Part shown: positions 20,569-28,551 of the stretch, one piece after another
Position numbering within the stretch: position 1 is the stretch's first letter
Layout: every line of letters begins with the position of its first letter
Virus record (IMG/VR): IMGVR_UViG_3300025093_000018
Span: 16,991-80,990 of that record
Length of the DNA stretch: 64,000 nt
From: a virus
Reading direction: 5' to 3' (one strand)
The notes under the pieces: model-generated
The model's database searches: none
Seen by the model: the letters and a program-made list of their open reading frames with translations, nothing else
What the model was told of the DNA's origin: nothing
Translations under genes and position numbers: made by a program

Positions 20569-20647
20569 ATTATTCTTATTTGTTTTTATTAAAATGTTTA
20601 TAACAACCAAAATATAGTCATAATATTTTAATTTTCTATGTGTATAA

Positions 20648-20679
20648 TAAAAAAGAGGTACCTAAATAGATACCTCTTA
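20648..20679 (-). terminator. Terminator after the major capsid gene
   Basis: On the minus strand AAGAGGTA, ten-base loop, TACCTCTT, then six T. It directly follows the capsid gene stop at 20701 and probably gives a separate abundant capsid transcript. Confidence 0.9.
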
Positions 20680-20700
20680 GTATATTACGAGTAATTATTA

Positions 20701-22113
20701 TTACACAATTACTGACTCTTCCAAGATGAAAGATTTGTAAGGGTTGAATACAACTGTACCAGCGAACCCTAACAAGTGGTACTGAGAACCAGCAACTCCT
20801 GTAGAAACTTCTCCAGAAGTCATACCGTCTTGTCCACCCATACCGTTTAAGTTTCCAGAAATCATTTCTGACCCTTTTAACGTAAACATAGCGATATTAG
20901 GTCTTCCAGAGTTTAAGTCAACACCTGTATCTAAGAAGATACCGTATCCATGATCAGGATATTCTTGACCTAAAGATCTATCTGGCATAAAAGTAATTGT
21001 ATTACCTTGTACATGGTAAGATTTGAAAGTAGCTCCAACTTCAACCTCTTTACCTTTAGCTTTAGAGTAGAAGTAAGATCCATCAGATGGAGAAATAAAT
21101 CTCAAGTCATCTTTCATCAATTTACCAAATGCTCTCCATAATCTTTCGTTACAGATAACAGCATAAACATTTCCAGTTGGGTTATCTGATTTTTCAACCA
21201 TTGAAGTGATAACGTCATCTAAAATGTCAGCAGTTAAAATAGAGTAAGAGAATTTATCACAGTATCTCTCGATTTGAGCTACTACACCATCTCCCATAGG
21301 GATGTCACGACCGTGGTCATCTTGCAAACGACATTTACCGTTCACATCGTAGTTAGTCTCACCCCAAACACATGCTTGGTCTCTTGAGTTCAAGAAGTGA
21401 TCTAAACAATCTTTCTCTTTTTTATTCATTTTGTAGTAAGCTGAATCATCCTTACCTTTAGCAGTTTGGATATAGATATCTTCTTGTCTAGCATAGTCAG
21501 ATGACCAGTCTACAGAAGCTCTATGACGAGAAATGTAATTTCTGTGCTTTTCAGTGTTACTTACAAATTTAGTGTATCCTCTCTCAGATAACTCTGGGAA
21601 GTAGTTACTTCTGTATCTAGTAGTGAAACCAGCAGCAGCGTAAGCAGTGTTAATAGTCTTGGTTGGATCATTAGTCACCAATCTTACTCTGTACTCATAT
21701 TTCTTTTGTGAGATTTTCTTAGGAACTGCAGTAACAAATAATTGTTGCTTGTTCTCTAATGTGAAAGTATCATTTTTGTCATAATATCTTTCCTCCAAGA
21801 TGATAGTCTCAACTTGCTCTTGAGAACCGTCTCCCGAGATAGCACCAACAATCTTAACTTTCTTAATAAAGTTAACGTTGATATCCCACTCAATACACAT
21901 TGAGTTCACAGGGCTAAAAGACCCTTCTGATTTCTTAGGATTGTAATAAACATTTTTTAATGCATCAGTCAAAGTACTGATTGCTAAGTGTGGGTACATT
22001 GTAACCACAGTACCCAATTTGTGAGGCTTTTCTCCTAAAAGAGTACCAAAATGTTGGATAGTTTTCGTATCGCTCATATTCTGAGGGATAGTATTTCTGT
22101 CTACAATTTTCAT
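20701..22113 (-). CDS. Major capsid protein (crAss-like, HK97 fold expected)
   Basis: 470 residues, the length of crAss-like capsid proteins. The start VDRNTIPQNMSDTKTIQHFG is followed by LGTVVTMYPHLAISTLTDALKNVYYNPK, which I recognise as typical of the group. The C-terminus (GSQYHLLGFAGTVVFNPYKS) fits an HK97 A-domain end. Codon use is biased to a few codons, suggesting high expression. It has its own promoter box upstream at 22199 and its own terminator downstream, and follows the acidic scaffold-like gene, the usual order. Confidence 0.9.
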   Translation of the reverse strand: MKIVDRNTIPQNMSDTKTIQHFGTLLGEKPHKLGTVVTMYPHLAISTLTDALKNVYYNPKKSEGSFSPVNSMCIEWDINVNFIKKVKIVGAISGDGSQEQVETIILEERYYDKNDTFTLENKQQLFVTAVPKKISQKKYEYRVRLVTNDPTKTINTAYAAAGFTTRYRSNYFPELSERGYTKFVSNTEKHRNYISRHRASVDWSSDYARQEDIYIQTAKGKDDSAYYKMNKKEKDCLDHFLNSRDQACVWGETNYDVNGKCRLQDDHGRDIPMGDGVVAQIERYCDKFSYSILTADILDDVITSMVEKSDNPTGNVYAVICNERLWRAFGKLMKDDLRFISPSDGSYFYSKAKGKEVEVGATFKSYHVQGNTITFMPDRSLGQEYPDHGYGIFLDTGVDLNSGRPNIAMFTLKGSEMISGNLNGMGGQDGMTSGEVSTGVAGSQYHLLGFAGTVVFNPYKSFILEESVIV

Positions 22114-22198
22114 ATTATTTAGCTTTTGTTTTATGGAAGGTAGTTCCTCCCTTGATTATTATTGATATATCCACCTAAGCAAAATATTTTTTAATTCA

Positions 22199-22206
22199 CA
22201 AAGGTA
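22199..22206 (-). promoter_or_regulatory. TAnnTTTG promoter box before the major capsid gene
   Basis: The minus strand reads TACCTTTG, a match to the Bacteroidota -7 element, in an AT-rich stretch 86 bases before the capsid ATG. A hairpin (GGAGGAA-CTACC-TTCC) lies in the leader between box and ATG. No clear -33 TTTG is visible. Confidence 0.55.
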
Positions 22207-22223
22207 AAAATAAAATTATTTTA

Positions 22224-23468
22224 TTAAACGTCATCATGAAGTTCATCTAGAGTAATCCTCTCTGGTTCTCTATATGGAGTTGGTGGTCTATCATCACCTT
22301 TTCCACCTTCTGGCTTTTCTGTTCTACCACTAATAGGTTTAGTAGGCATACCGTCAGTAACGCTAGCTCTACCCTTTTTATGAGCTTTAGTTACCTCTTT
22401 CTTCCAATAATTATCTAAAGTATCAAGTGCTTCTTCTCCTTTATAATGTAAATAAGCTACTCTAAATAACTTAGCTGGATCAGAGAAAACCTCCTCCATA
22501 AACAAAGAGTCACCACTCTCACCTACCTCTAGAATTTTACTTAGTACCTCATTCTTAACATCATTATCTACAGGAAAACCTACAACGTTTTCAATATCAG
22601 CTACAGCATTAACGATAGTAGTTCTGTCTTGCTCTAGCTCTGCTTTATAGGCTTCATGCTCTTCAGCTGCTAACCTCTTTGCTTCCTCTTGCTGAGTACG
22701 TATAAAAGACTCTCTCATACGCTCCACATTAGCCTCAAAGAATTTACCTTCTTTAGCTTTTGATAGATCTTCCGCAACCTCTTCGTCAGTTGCTTCCGGA
22801 TTAGCCTCTTTAATAAACTTTGTGTAAATAGCATCTTCAGACATACCTTGATAGTCAATTCCAGTAGATTCCGCTAAAGCTCTTTCTTCAGCTAATCTAG
22901 ACTTAGCCATACCCTCTAGAATTTCTTCTACAGTACCTTCTTGACTTCTAATGTAATTAATTAAACCTACCTCATCTTCGTCTAAACCATGTTGTTGAAC
23001 AGATTGTCGTGCGCCTAAGTCTGCTAAAGATTTAAGGACATTAAACTGTTCTTGTTCATCTAGTTCATTGAAGTGACGCTCAACAGTATTACCTTCCTCA
23101 TCTTCCATTTCAATGAGTCCAGCCTGGATACCAAATTCAGAAAGATACTGCTCGATACCAGATACTACCACATCATCGTCATTACCTCCTGTATCATCAC
23201 CGCCGTCATCATCAGACCCTCCGGTAGGTTCATTACCTCCATCTGGTTCATTACCATCACCTGGTTCATCTCCCCCTTCAGGGTTATTGTCTGGATCATT
23301 TGGTGGGGTTGTAGCGCTTCTAGGATTCCCTTCTGGGTTAACTACGTAATTAGGATCATTTGGATCCCCTTTGTCATCACCTTCTGGTGCTTTTCCGCCT
23401 TCTGGCGTTTTTCCTTGTTCTAAGTTGTCATCTTCATCACTGTGAAGATCTTCTAATGTAATTGCCAT
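22224..23468 (-). CDS. Acidic scaffold-like protein with DLHSD motifs at both ends
   Basis: 414 residues, very acidic. Residues 15-100 are low-complexity (Gly/Pro/Asp/Glu-rich) and residues about 130-340 helical, the usual look of a phage scaffolding protein. The extreme N-terminus (AITLEDLHSDEDD) and extreme C-terminus (ERITLDELHDDV) carry the same short motif, also present in the small acidic protein at 39374-39652. It lies immediately upstream of the capsid gene, the normal place for a scaffold. The terminal motifs may bind the capsid protein. Scaffolding is inferred. Confidence 0.7.
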   Translation of the reverse strand: MAITLEDLHSDEDDNLEQGKTPEGGKAPEGDDKGDPNDPNYVVNPEGNPRSATTPPNDPDNNPEGGDEPGDGNEPDGGNEPTGGSDDDGGDDTGGNDDDVVVSGIEQYLSEFGIQAGLIEMEDEEGNTVERHFNELDEQEQFNVLKSLADLGARQSVQQHGLDEDEVGLINYIRSQEGTVEEILEGMAKSRLAEERALAESTGIDYQGMSEDAIYTKFIKEANPEATDEEVAEDLSKAKEGKFFEANVERMRESFIRTQQEEAKRLAAEEHEAYKAELEQDRTTIVNAVADIENVVGFPVDNDVKNEVLSKILEVGESGDSLFMEEVFSDPAKLFRVAYLHYKGEEALDTLDNYWKKEVTKAHKKGRASVTDGMPTKPISGRTEKPEGGKGDDRPPTPYREPERITLDELHDDV

Positions 23469-23535
23469 ATTATTCTTATTTAAGTTATTAACTTATTAAT
23501 TTTTTCATTATATAATATATGTATTCTTTTTGGTA

Positions 23536-23955
23536 TTAGTTAGTACTTTCACTAGATAATCTCCAGTGAAACTGACCATCTATTAATGTACCAAAGAAGG
23601 ACATTTTCTTTCCAGCAGTAATAGTATAAGACCTGGTTGTATTAGCAGGATCATCTAATAATATATGATCTGTATTAAAGATAAAAATCTTACTTACTGT
23701 ATTATTTGAATTATCCAATTCTAACCAATGCATAGTTCTATCCTCCCAATTAACCGGAGAATTAATATAAACAGTTTGTGCTTGATTTACTGGAGAAGTA
23801 TATTTCATCCTAGTATGGTCATGCATTAAATCAGGTGAAACGGTTAAACCGTAAGATACTAATTCAATCTCTCTGCTATCTGTATCAGGAGCATCAGTAT
23901 TTTTAAGTGTTTTACTATTCCTGGTTGCTTGTTCTAATATAGGTGTATTTGCCAT
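23536..23955 (-). CDS. Small structural protein, unknown
   Basis: 139 residues. The first 30 are polar (ATRNSKTLKNTDAPDTDSRE), the remainder beta-rich (ELVSYGLTVSP, NTDHILLDDPANTTRSYTITAG, GQFHWRLSSES). The layout resembles small capsid decoration or head-fibre proteins, but no family is recognised. It sits between portal-side genes and the scaffold-like gene. Confidence 0.6.
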   Translation of the reverse strand: MANTPILEQATRNSKTLKNTDAPDTDSREIELVSYGLTVSPDLMHDHTRMKYTSPVNQAQTVYINSPVNWEDRTMHWLELDNSNNTVSKIFIFNTDHILLDDPANTTRSYTITAGKKMSFFGTLIDGQFHWRLSSESTN

Positions 23956-23966
23956 AATTTAAATTT

Positions 23967-24305
23967 TTAGTTGTTAGAGTTTTTTAATGCATTCAGATCT
24001 ACTGGATCTGGTAAATTATTAAACACTCTATCAGGTAATTGACTATTTGTTCCGCAAAGATCCTTAGTCAATAATTCTTTTAATATATCTAATAAATACT
24101 CATTATCTGCAACTTCTTCATTATCTTCATACTCTAAGTGATCAATAATAGCTCCAATTGCAATAGATAAAGCATACATCTTATCTAATTCTACTGAATT
24201 ACCTACAAAAGGCTCCTTGCTGGCAATCTTATCTATAAGTCTACCAACAAGAGCTCTACCCTCTATAAGATAAGGCTCATAACTATCTGTAAATTTAATT
24301 AACAT
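23967..24305 (-). CDS. Small acidic helical protein, unknown
   Basis: 112 residues, helical and acidic (EPYLIEGRALVGRLIDKIAS, IIDHLEYEDNEEVADNEYLL). Its start overlaps the end of the 356-residue gene by seven bases. It belongs to the portal-to-capsid operon. No motif suggests a specific role. Confidence 0.6.
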   Translation of the reverse strand: MLIKFTDSYEPYLIEGRALVGRLIDKIASKEPFVGNSVELDKMYALSIAIGAIIDHLEYEDNEEVADNEYLLDILKELLTKDLCGTNSQLPDRVFNNLPDPVDLNALKNSNN

Positions 24306-25369
24306 AAGTGTTCTTTATCATGGTATAAGCATAGGTAACATAATTCTCTTGTAGATTCAATGATCTTTTGAGATGTTTTAAATACCTCAGCGTTAAATTT
24401 AACTAATGCCCCAACTCTCTTCTGAGTTAGTTTTATCCAGTTATGGATAGTAGACATACCAAAATCCTTTTTATCACAACAACATGCTATTTTTAATAAC
24501 TCCTTTCTAATCGCCTCGTTTAAATCTGGTGTAGCTAAATGTTGAGTTTCAACAAAATAAACAGGATCATTAGTCATTGCTGGTCCCATATTATTTCTTA
24601 AAAAATCCATCCACTCTACAAACGTAGGAGTTTCTTTCCAATCTGTTGGATCTGGTATAGTTAAATTAGAATCATTAGGGTCTACAACAGGTGCTCCTGT
24701 ATTACCTGTAATATTCACATAAAACTTTTCTTGAGTTGGGTAGTAAATGATTTGTCCATTAGCTGCACTTGTAGCAGCGTTTGCAGCAGTCCAAGTCTTA
24801 CAAGCTATAACATAAGAAGTATACCAACCATCTGTATAAATTTTAGTCCCTATAGCATTAGCTAATTCAAACGAGTGTTGAACTGGAGCCCTATAGAAAG
24901 CTGTATATCTATTTTCAACTAAACCAGACTCTCCACCTAAAAATTGTTTTACAACAGTAATTCCTTGAGATTGATCGTATGGCCAGTTAGCTGTATCTAA
25001 TGGGTTAGATGTTTCTGGAAAGGATCCAGGTAGTTGAAATTCTGCTGGTTTATATACCCATTCATTTGAGTTGTTATACCCGGCTAATTGTGTAGCGCTA
25101 GCCCCTGAATCAGATTCCATAACTACAGTTTGTATTAATTCCTGAGTTTCACAAGAAATACCATTATAAGTTAAGAAAGTTTTCTTAACCATATCAGTCC
25201 CTAATTGCCACGGTAATACAGCGTAATTTAAATTAGTATCAAGTAGAGCTAGATCCTTGTCAGTGAAATCATAGTCTAATGATATATTCTCAACATTAGG
25301 GTTTAATCTAAATGCTGAGTCAGATAAACTACCTGCAGTAGGCATTGACTCTACTATTCTAATATCCAT
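24299..25369 (-). CDS. Head/neck structural protein, unknown
   Basis: 356 residues, mixed. The C-terminal 90 are helical and Cys-rich (KELLKIACCCDKKDFG, ESTRELCYLCLYHDKEHLC), with CCC, CxxC and a terminal Cys that could bind metal. It is coupled to the 52-residue gene by TAATG. Its position just downstream of the portal suggests a portal-associated or head-completion protein. Confidence 0.6.
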   Translation of the reverse strand: MDIRIVESMPTAGSLSDSAFRLNPNVENISLDYDFTDKDLALLDTNLNYAVLPWQLGTDMVKKTFLTYNGISCETQELIQTVVMESDSGASATQLAGYNNSNEWVYKPAEFQLPGSFPETSNPLDTANWPYDQSQGITVVKQFLGGESGLVENRYTAFYRAPVQHSFELANAIGTKIYTDGWYTSYVIACKTWTAANAATSAANGQIIYYPTQEKFYVNITGNTGAPVVDPNDSNLTIPDPTDWKETPTFVEWMDFLRNNMGPAMTNDPVYFVETQHLATPDLNEAIRKELLKIACCCDKKDFGMSTIHNWIKLTQKRVGALVKFNAEVFKTSQKIIESTRELCYLCLYHDKEHLC

Positions 25370-25527
25370 TATTTATAATTTTTAATAAATTCTTTTACTT
25401 TATCTACAGAACCAAAGTAATTAATCCATCTCGGTTTAAAAAGTTGTCTAATATTAACAGTTACAACCGCTCTATTTTCTAACTCAATTTTATACTTTTG
25501 ACTTGTATTTTCCGAAATCTCTGCCAT
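25369..25527 (-). CDS. 52-residue protein between portal and head genes
   Basis: A short gene joined on both sides by TAATG overlaps: its ATG overlaps the portal stop at 25527 and its stop overlaps the ATG of the next gene at 25369. The product starts AEISENTSQKYKIELENR and ends DKVKEFIKNYK. The double coupling makes it very likely to be translated. Function unknown. Confidence 0.75.
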   Translation of the reverse strand: MAEISENTSQKYKIELENRAVVTVNIRQLFKPRWINYFGSVDKVKEFIKNYK

Positions 25528-27893
25528 TATATATTATTTCTAATTTCTCTCGCATTACCGGCAGTGTTCTCAGCATATAGTTGTTCTCTTTCTAATTGTA
25601 CAATCTCCCTATCTTTTTCAATATCTGCGGCATCTTTCTTAATTTTACGTTCTATCTCTTCTTTACCAAGATCAATCTTATCTTGATCATTTTTAGCTTT
25701 AAGAGCTAACTCTCTATTTTTTAGGTCTACATCCTCTTGAGATTTTTTATCAATCTCTTTTTGTAACTGATCTATTAATTTAGCTTGTTCTTGGCTATCA
25801 TTACTCATTTGCTCTACCTGACCCTCTAACTGACCAACCATATCGTTCTCCTCCCTACGTTTCCTTATACTAGTTTGTACTAGTTGTAGGATATTTGTAG
25901 TAGAATCAGACATAATCATTTCGATTAAAATTTCTGGATCTATAACACCAGCTGCAATTAACTCTGGTACAGCAGCTGATAACTTCTCTAACTTAGCGTT
26001 CTCCCTACTAGAATTAACAACTTGTATATTGAAATCTGTAAAACAAAAGTCTTTAGCTTGGACATCAAATAAAATTGATCTATGACCAACAATATAAGAA
26101 CCTCGCTTACCTTTTATATAGGAGTATCTTGCTCTATTAATTAAGTCAATAAGCATATATCTCCTAGCCGTATGAACTAATTCAAATAAATCTTTCGTGA
26201 TTAAAGATGTTTGTTGTTGACCAACTTTAACATTACTAACCGCATCTCTAACCTCAGCGGCTTGATACATATGTCTATTTATACCAGATACAACATCTGC
26301 TTGAGCTTGTATAGTCTCAAGTACCGCATTTAATGAGGCTATAACATTACCATCTACCGAACCTTTAAAATCTCCGTAATGTTGGAATAAATTTGCCCCA
26401 TCTTCTGTAGGGTCTATTATTTCAACGCCTTGCTTTCTTAGTGCGATAAATTTTAATAACCGCTCCATAAAATCATTACCAAGTACTTTTGGTATAGCTG
26501 CTAGGTTAATACGTGACCCATCAACACCAGAGTTAGCTATTAAGTTATCTCTAAAGAACATTACAATATCAAAAGAGTCTTGTAAATCCTTTAAAGACCA
26601 TGCTAATGAATATGGTTCTCCATTTCTTTCATTATACCCTACACCATTATAAGATAATTTAGTTTTCCACGGGGTACCTATACTTCTTACGGTATTTCTA
26701 CTCTTACCACATTCCAGGTAAATATTATAACCAATTCTAATTCCTTGATATTTATCAAGTCTATAAGCTTTCTTTTTTACCTTACTAGCCCCAGCATCTG
26801 CTCCATAAAATTCTCTATACTCCTCTGTTGATACTTTACTTTCATTTACAACTTGTAAGTCGTCTTGTGTCTCGTCATCAATGTCAACCTCATTACTAGC
26901 TAACCACTCAACAAAATATACCGGTATATAATCAGTTCCTCTTCTAGTGTATTGATTAGTTTTACCTATAGTTCCATCAATACTTCTATTGGCATACTCG
27001 ATTTCTCTTGTAGATCTTACTATATTTGTATGTCCAGTACCTCTACCAGGTGCTTTACCAAATAAGTCTTCTTTATCCTGTTTACTTAGTAAATGCCCCC
27101 ATCTATTTAAGATCTCTTCCCTCTTCATATACTCTCTCTGAACAACAGTGTCTACATTAGGATTATTTCCTGTAGACATAAATTGATGGTTAGTATTCTT
27201 ACTAAAGAATATATTTTCTGGTTTAACTATCTCTAAAACAGGGTCAGCACCTATCTGAGGTACTGATGTTTTATAGTAAGCTTCCCCAGTAACTAAAAGG
27301 TCTAAAAAGAATAATTTAACCTTCTGCTTTAAGTCTATAGTTGGGTCTTGTGAAAAGAATTTAATTAATGATTGAGCAGCTATTTCGAAGGAAGATATAA
27401 AGGATTCATTTATCAAAGAGTCAATGGATTCCAAATATCTTTGGCTAACCATATTATCCTCTATAGGCATCCCTTTCTGGAGATTTGTTTTATTCCTACT
27501 TAACTGCTCTTGGTACTTTGCTCTAACACGTTTTACTCTCTCCTCTGTTTTCTGTGTCTCTATGTTTTCTAGGGATACAGAATCATTAACAGTTACCCTA
27601 TATGTAAATGTTTCATCTAATAAAATTCCAAGTAATACATCAATCCTTGTTTTTACAAGAGGGGTCATTTTAAGCGCTAACGGGGTTTCAATTCCGAAAG
27701 TCTCTTGTAAATAACGAAATTCATCATCATCCCTAATACCTTCGTAAAGGTTTCTGGCTCTTCTAATATGATCTCTCTCGTAAACTAATTGAGCAATACT
27801 GAAGTCTATACACTTGTGTAGATACTCAAAGGTATTCTTTTCCTTTTCTGTAGTATATACATCTTCTATATTTTTATTAGTTACATATGGCAT
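25527..27893 (-). CDS. Portal protein
   Basis: 788 residues, the size of crAss-like portals. It starts with a helical region (HKCIDFSIAQLVYERDHIRR) followed by a beta-rich wing and stem. Residues about 570-600 (VVSGINRHMYQAAEVRDAVS) resemble the portal stem-and-crown approach helices. The C-terminal 100 residues are a long charged coiled coil (EGQVEQMSNDSQEQAKLIDQ), fitting the barrel extension. It lies between the large terminase and head genes. The assignment is based on length, order and segment similarity. Confidence 0.85.
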   Translation of the reverse strand: MPYVTNKNIEDVYTTEKEKNTFEYLHKCIDFSIAQLVYERDHIRRARNLYEGIRDDDEFRYLQETFGIETPLALKMTPLVKTRIDVLLGILLDETFTYRVTVNDSVSLENIETQKTEERVKRVRAKYQEQLSRNKTNLQKGMPIEDNMVSQRYLESIDSLINESFISSFEIAAQSLIKFFSQDPTIDLKQKVKLFFLDLLVTGEAYYKTSVPQIGADPVLEIVKPENIFFSKNTNHQFMSTGNNPNVDTVVQREYMKREEILNRWGHLLSKQDKEDLFGKAPGRGTGHTNIVRSTREIEYANRSIDGTIGKTNQYTRRGTDYIPVYFVEWLASNEVDIDDETQDDLQVVNESKVSTEEYREFYGADAGASKVKKKAYRLDKYQGIRIGYNIYLECGKSRNTVRSIGTPWKTKLSYNGVGYNERNGEPYSLAWSLKDLQDSFDIVMFFRDNLIANSGVDGSRINLAAIPKVLGNDFMERLLKFIALRKQGVEIIDPTEDGANLFQHYGDFKGSVDGNVIASLNAVLETIQAQADVVSGINRHMYQAAEVRDAVSNVKVGQQQTSLITKDLFELVHTARRYMLIDLINRARYSYIKGKRGSYIVGHRSILFDVQAKDFCFTDFNIQVVNSSRENAKLEKLSAAVPELIAAGVIDPEILIEMIMSDSTTNILQLVQTSIRKRREENDMVGQLEGQVEQMSNDSQEQAKLIDQLQKEIDKKSQEDVDLKNRELALKAKNDQDKIDLGKEEIERKIKKDAADIEKDREIVQLEREQLYAENTAGNAREIRNNI

Positions 27894-27905
27894 TGATACT
27901 AGCTA

Positions 27906-28493
27906 TTATAATGTGCACAGTATATCTCTACTGTTTAATGTTTTTATCTGCTCACCAGGTTTATTTACAATTAAATTACCTGCATGAGGTTCAAAGAAAA
28001 CTACAGTACCTTCCGAATAACCGGTAGAGTTTATACCACATTTAATAACCTTTCCCTTTTGTGTTACAGCCTCTCTCGGGTCATTGTGATCTCCTATATA
28101 TACTTCGTCTTCTACTTTTTGATCTTCTATAAGTTCTACTAAAATTCTATCATTAGTAGGTTTAAGTTCTTCTTTTGTCATCTCTAAACTATCTGAAATT
28201 GCTACTATATTATATGCTGGAATTATTTTCGTATAAACACCTTTGGTTGCTAGTGCGTGGCCTGACCACTGTGAAAATATTGCATACTTACCTTCTTCTA
28301 TACTAGGACACTGATCCTTATCTTTTGCTTTAGGTCCAAACTTATGAATTTTACCTATATAAAACTCTGTTGGATGTGCATCTGTCTCGACAGCATTTTG
28401 ATTTCCTACGTATAAACCTTCAGATACTTCTTCTAGTTTTTCAACTTCTACCAGAACATGTTGATTTTCTGGTTTTACATCATTTACTTCCAT
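27906..28493 (-). CDS. Tandem GroES-like (Cpn10) protein
   Basis: 195 residues containing two copies of a co-chaperonin fold. The second (about 110-195) is clear: PTNDRILVELIED, a mobile-loop-like EVYIGDHNDPREAVTQ, KGKVIKCGINSTGYSEGTVVFFEPHAG and SRDILCTL, matching the GroES plan PLHDRV...G.V..VG...VGD.V.F...I. The first (about 8-100) has ENQHVLVEVEKLEE, YIGKIHKFGP, EEGKYAIFSQWSG and YNIVAISD. Phage Cpn10 proteins (T4 gp31) help host GroEL fold capsid protein. Here a fused pair lies between terminase and portal genes. Confidence 0.75.
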   Translation of the reverse strand: MEVNDVKPENQHVLVEVEKLEEVSEGLYVGNQNAVETDAHPTEFYIGKIHKFGPKAKDKDQCPSIEEGKYAIFSQWSGHALATKGVYTKIIPAYNIVAISDSLEMTKEELKPTNDRILVELIEDQKVEDEVYIGDHNDPREAVTQKGKVIKCGINSTGYSEGTVVFFEPHAGNLIVNKPGEQIKTLNSRDILCTL

Positions 28494-28551
28494 ATTATTT
28501 ATATTTACATTACCTCGATAATATATTAAATTCTATTTAATTAAAAATGTG

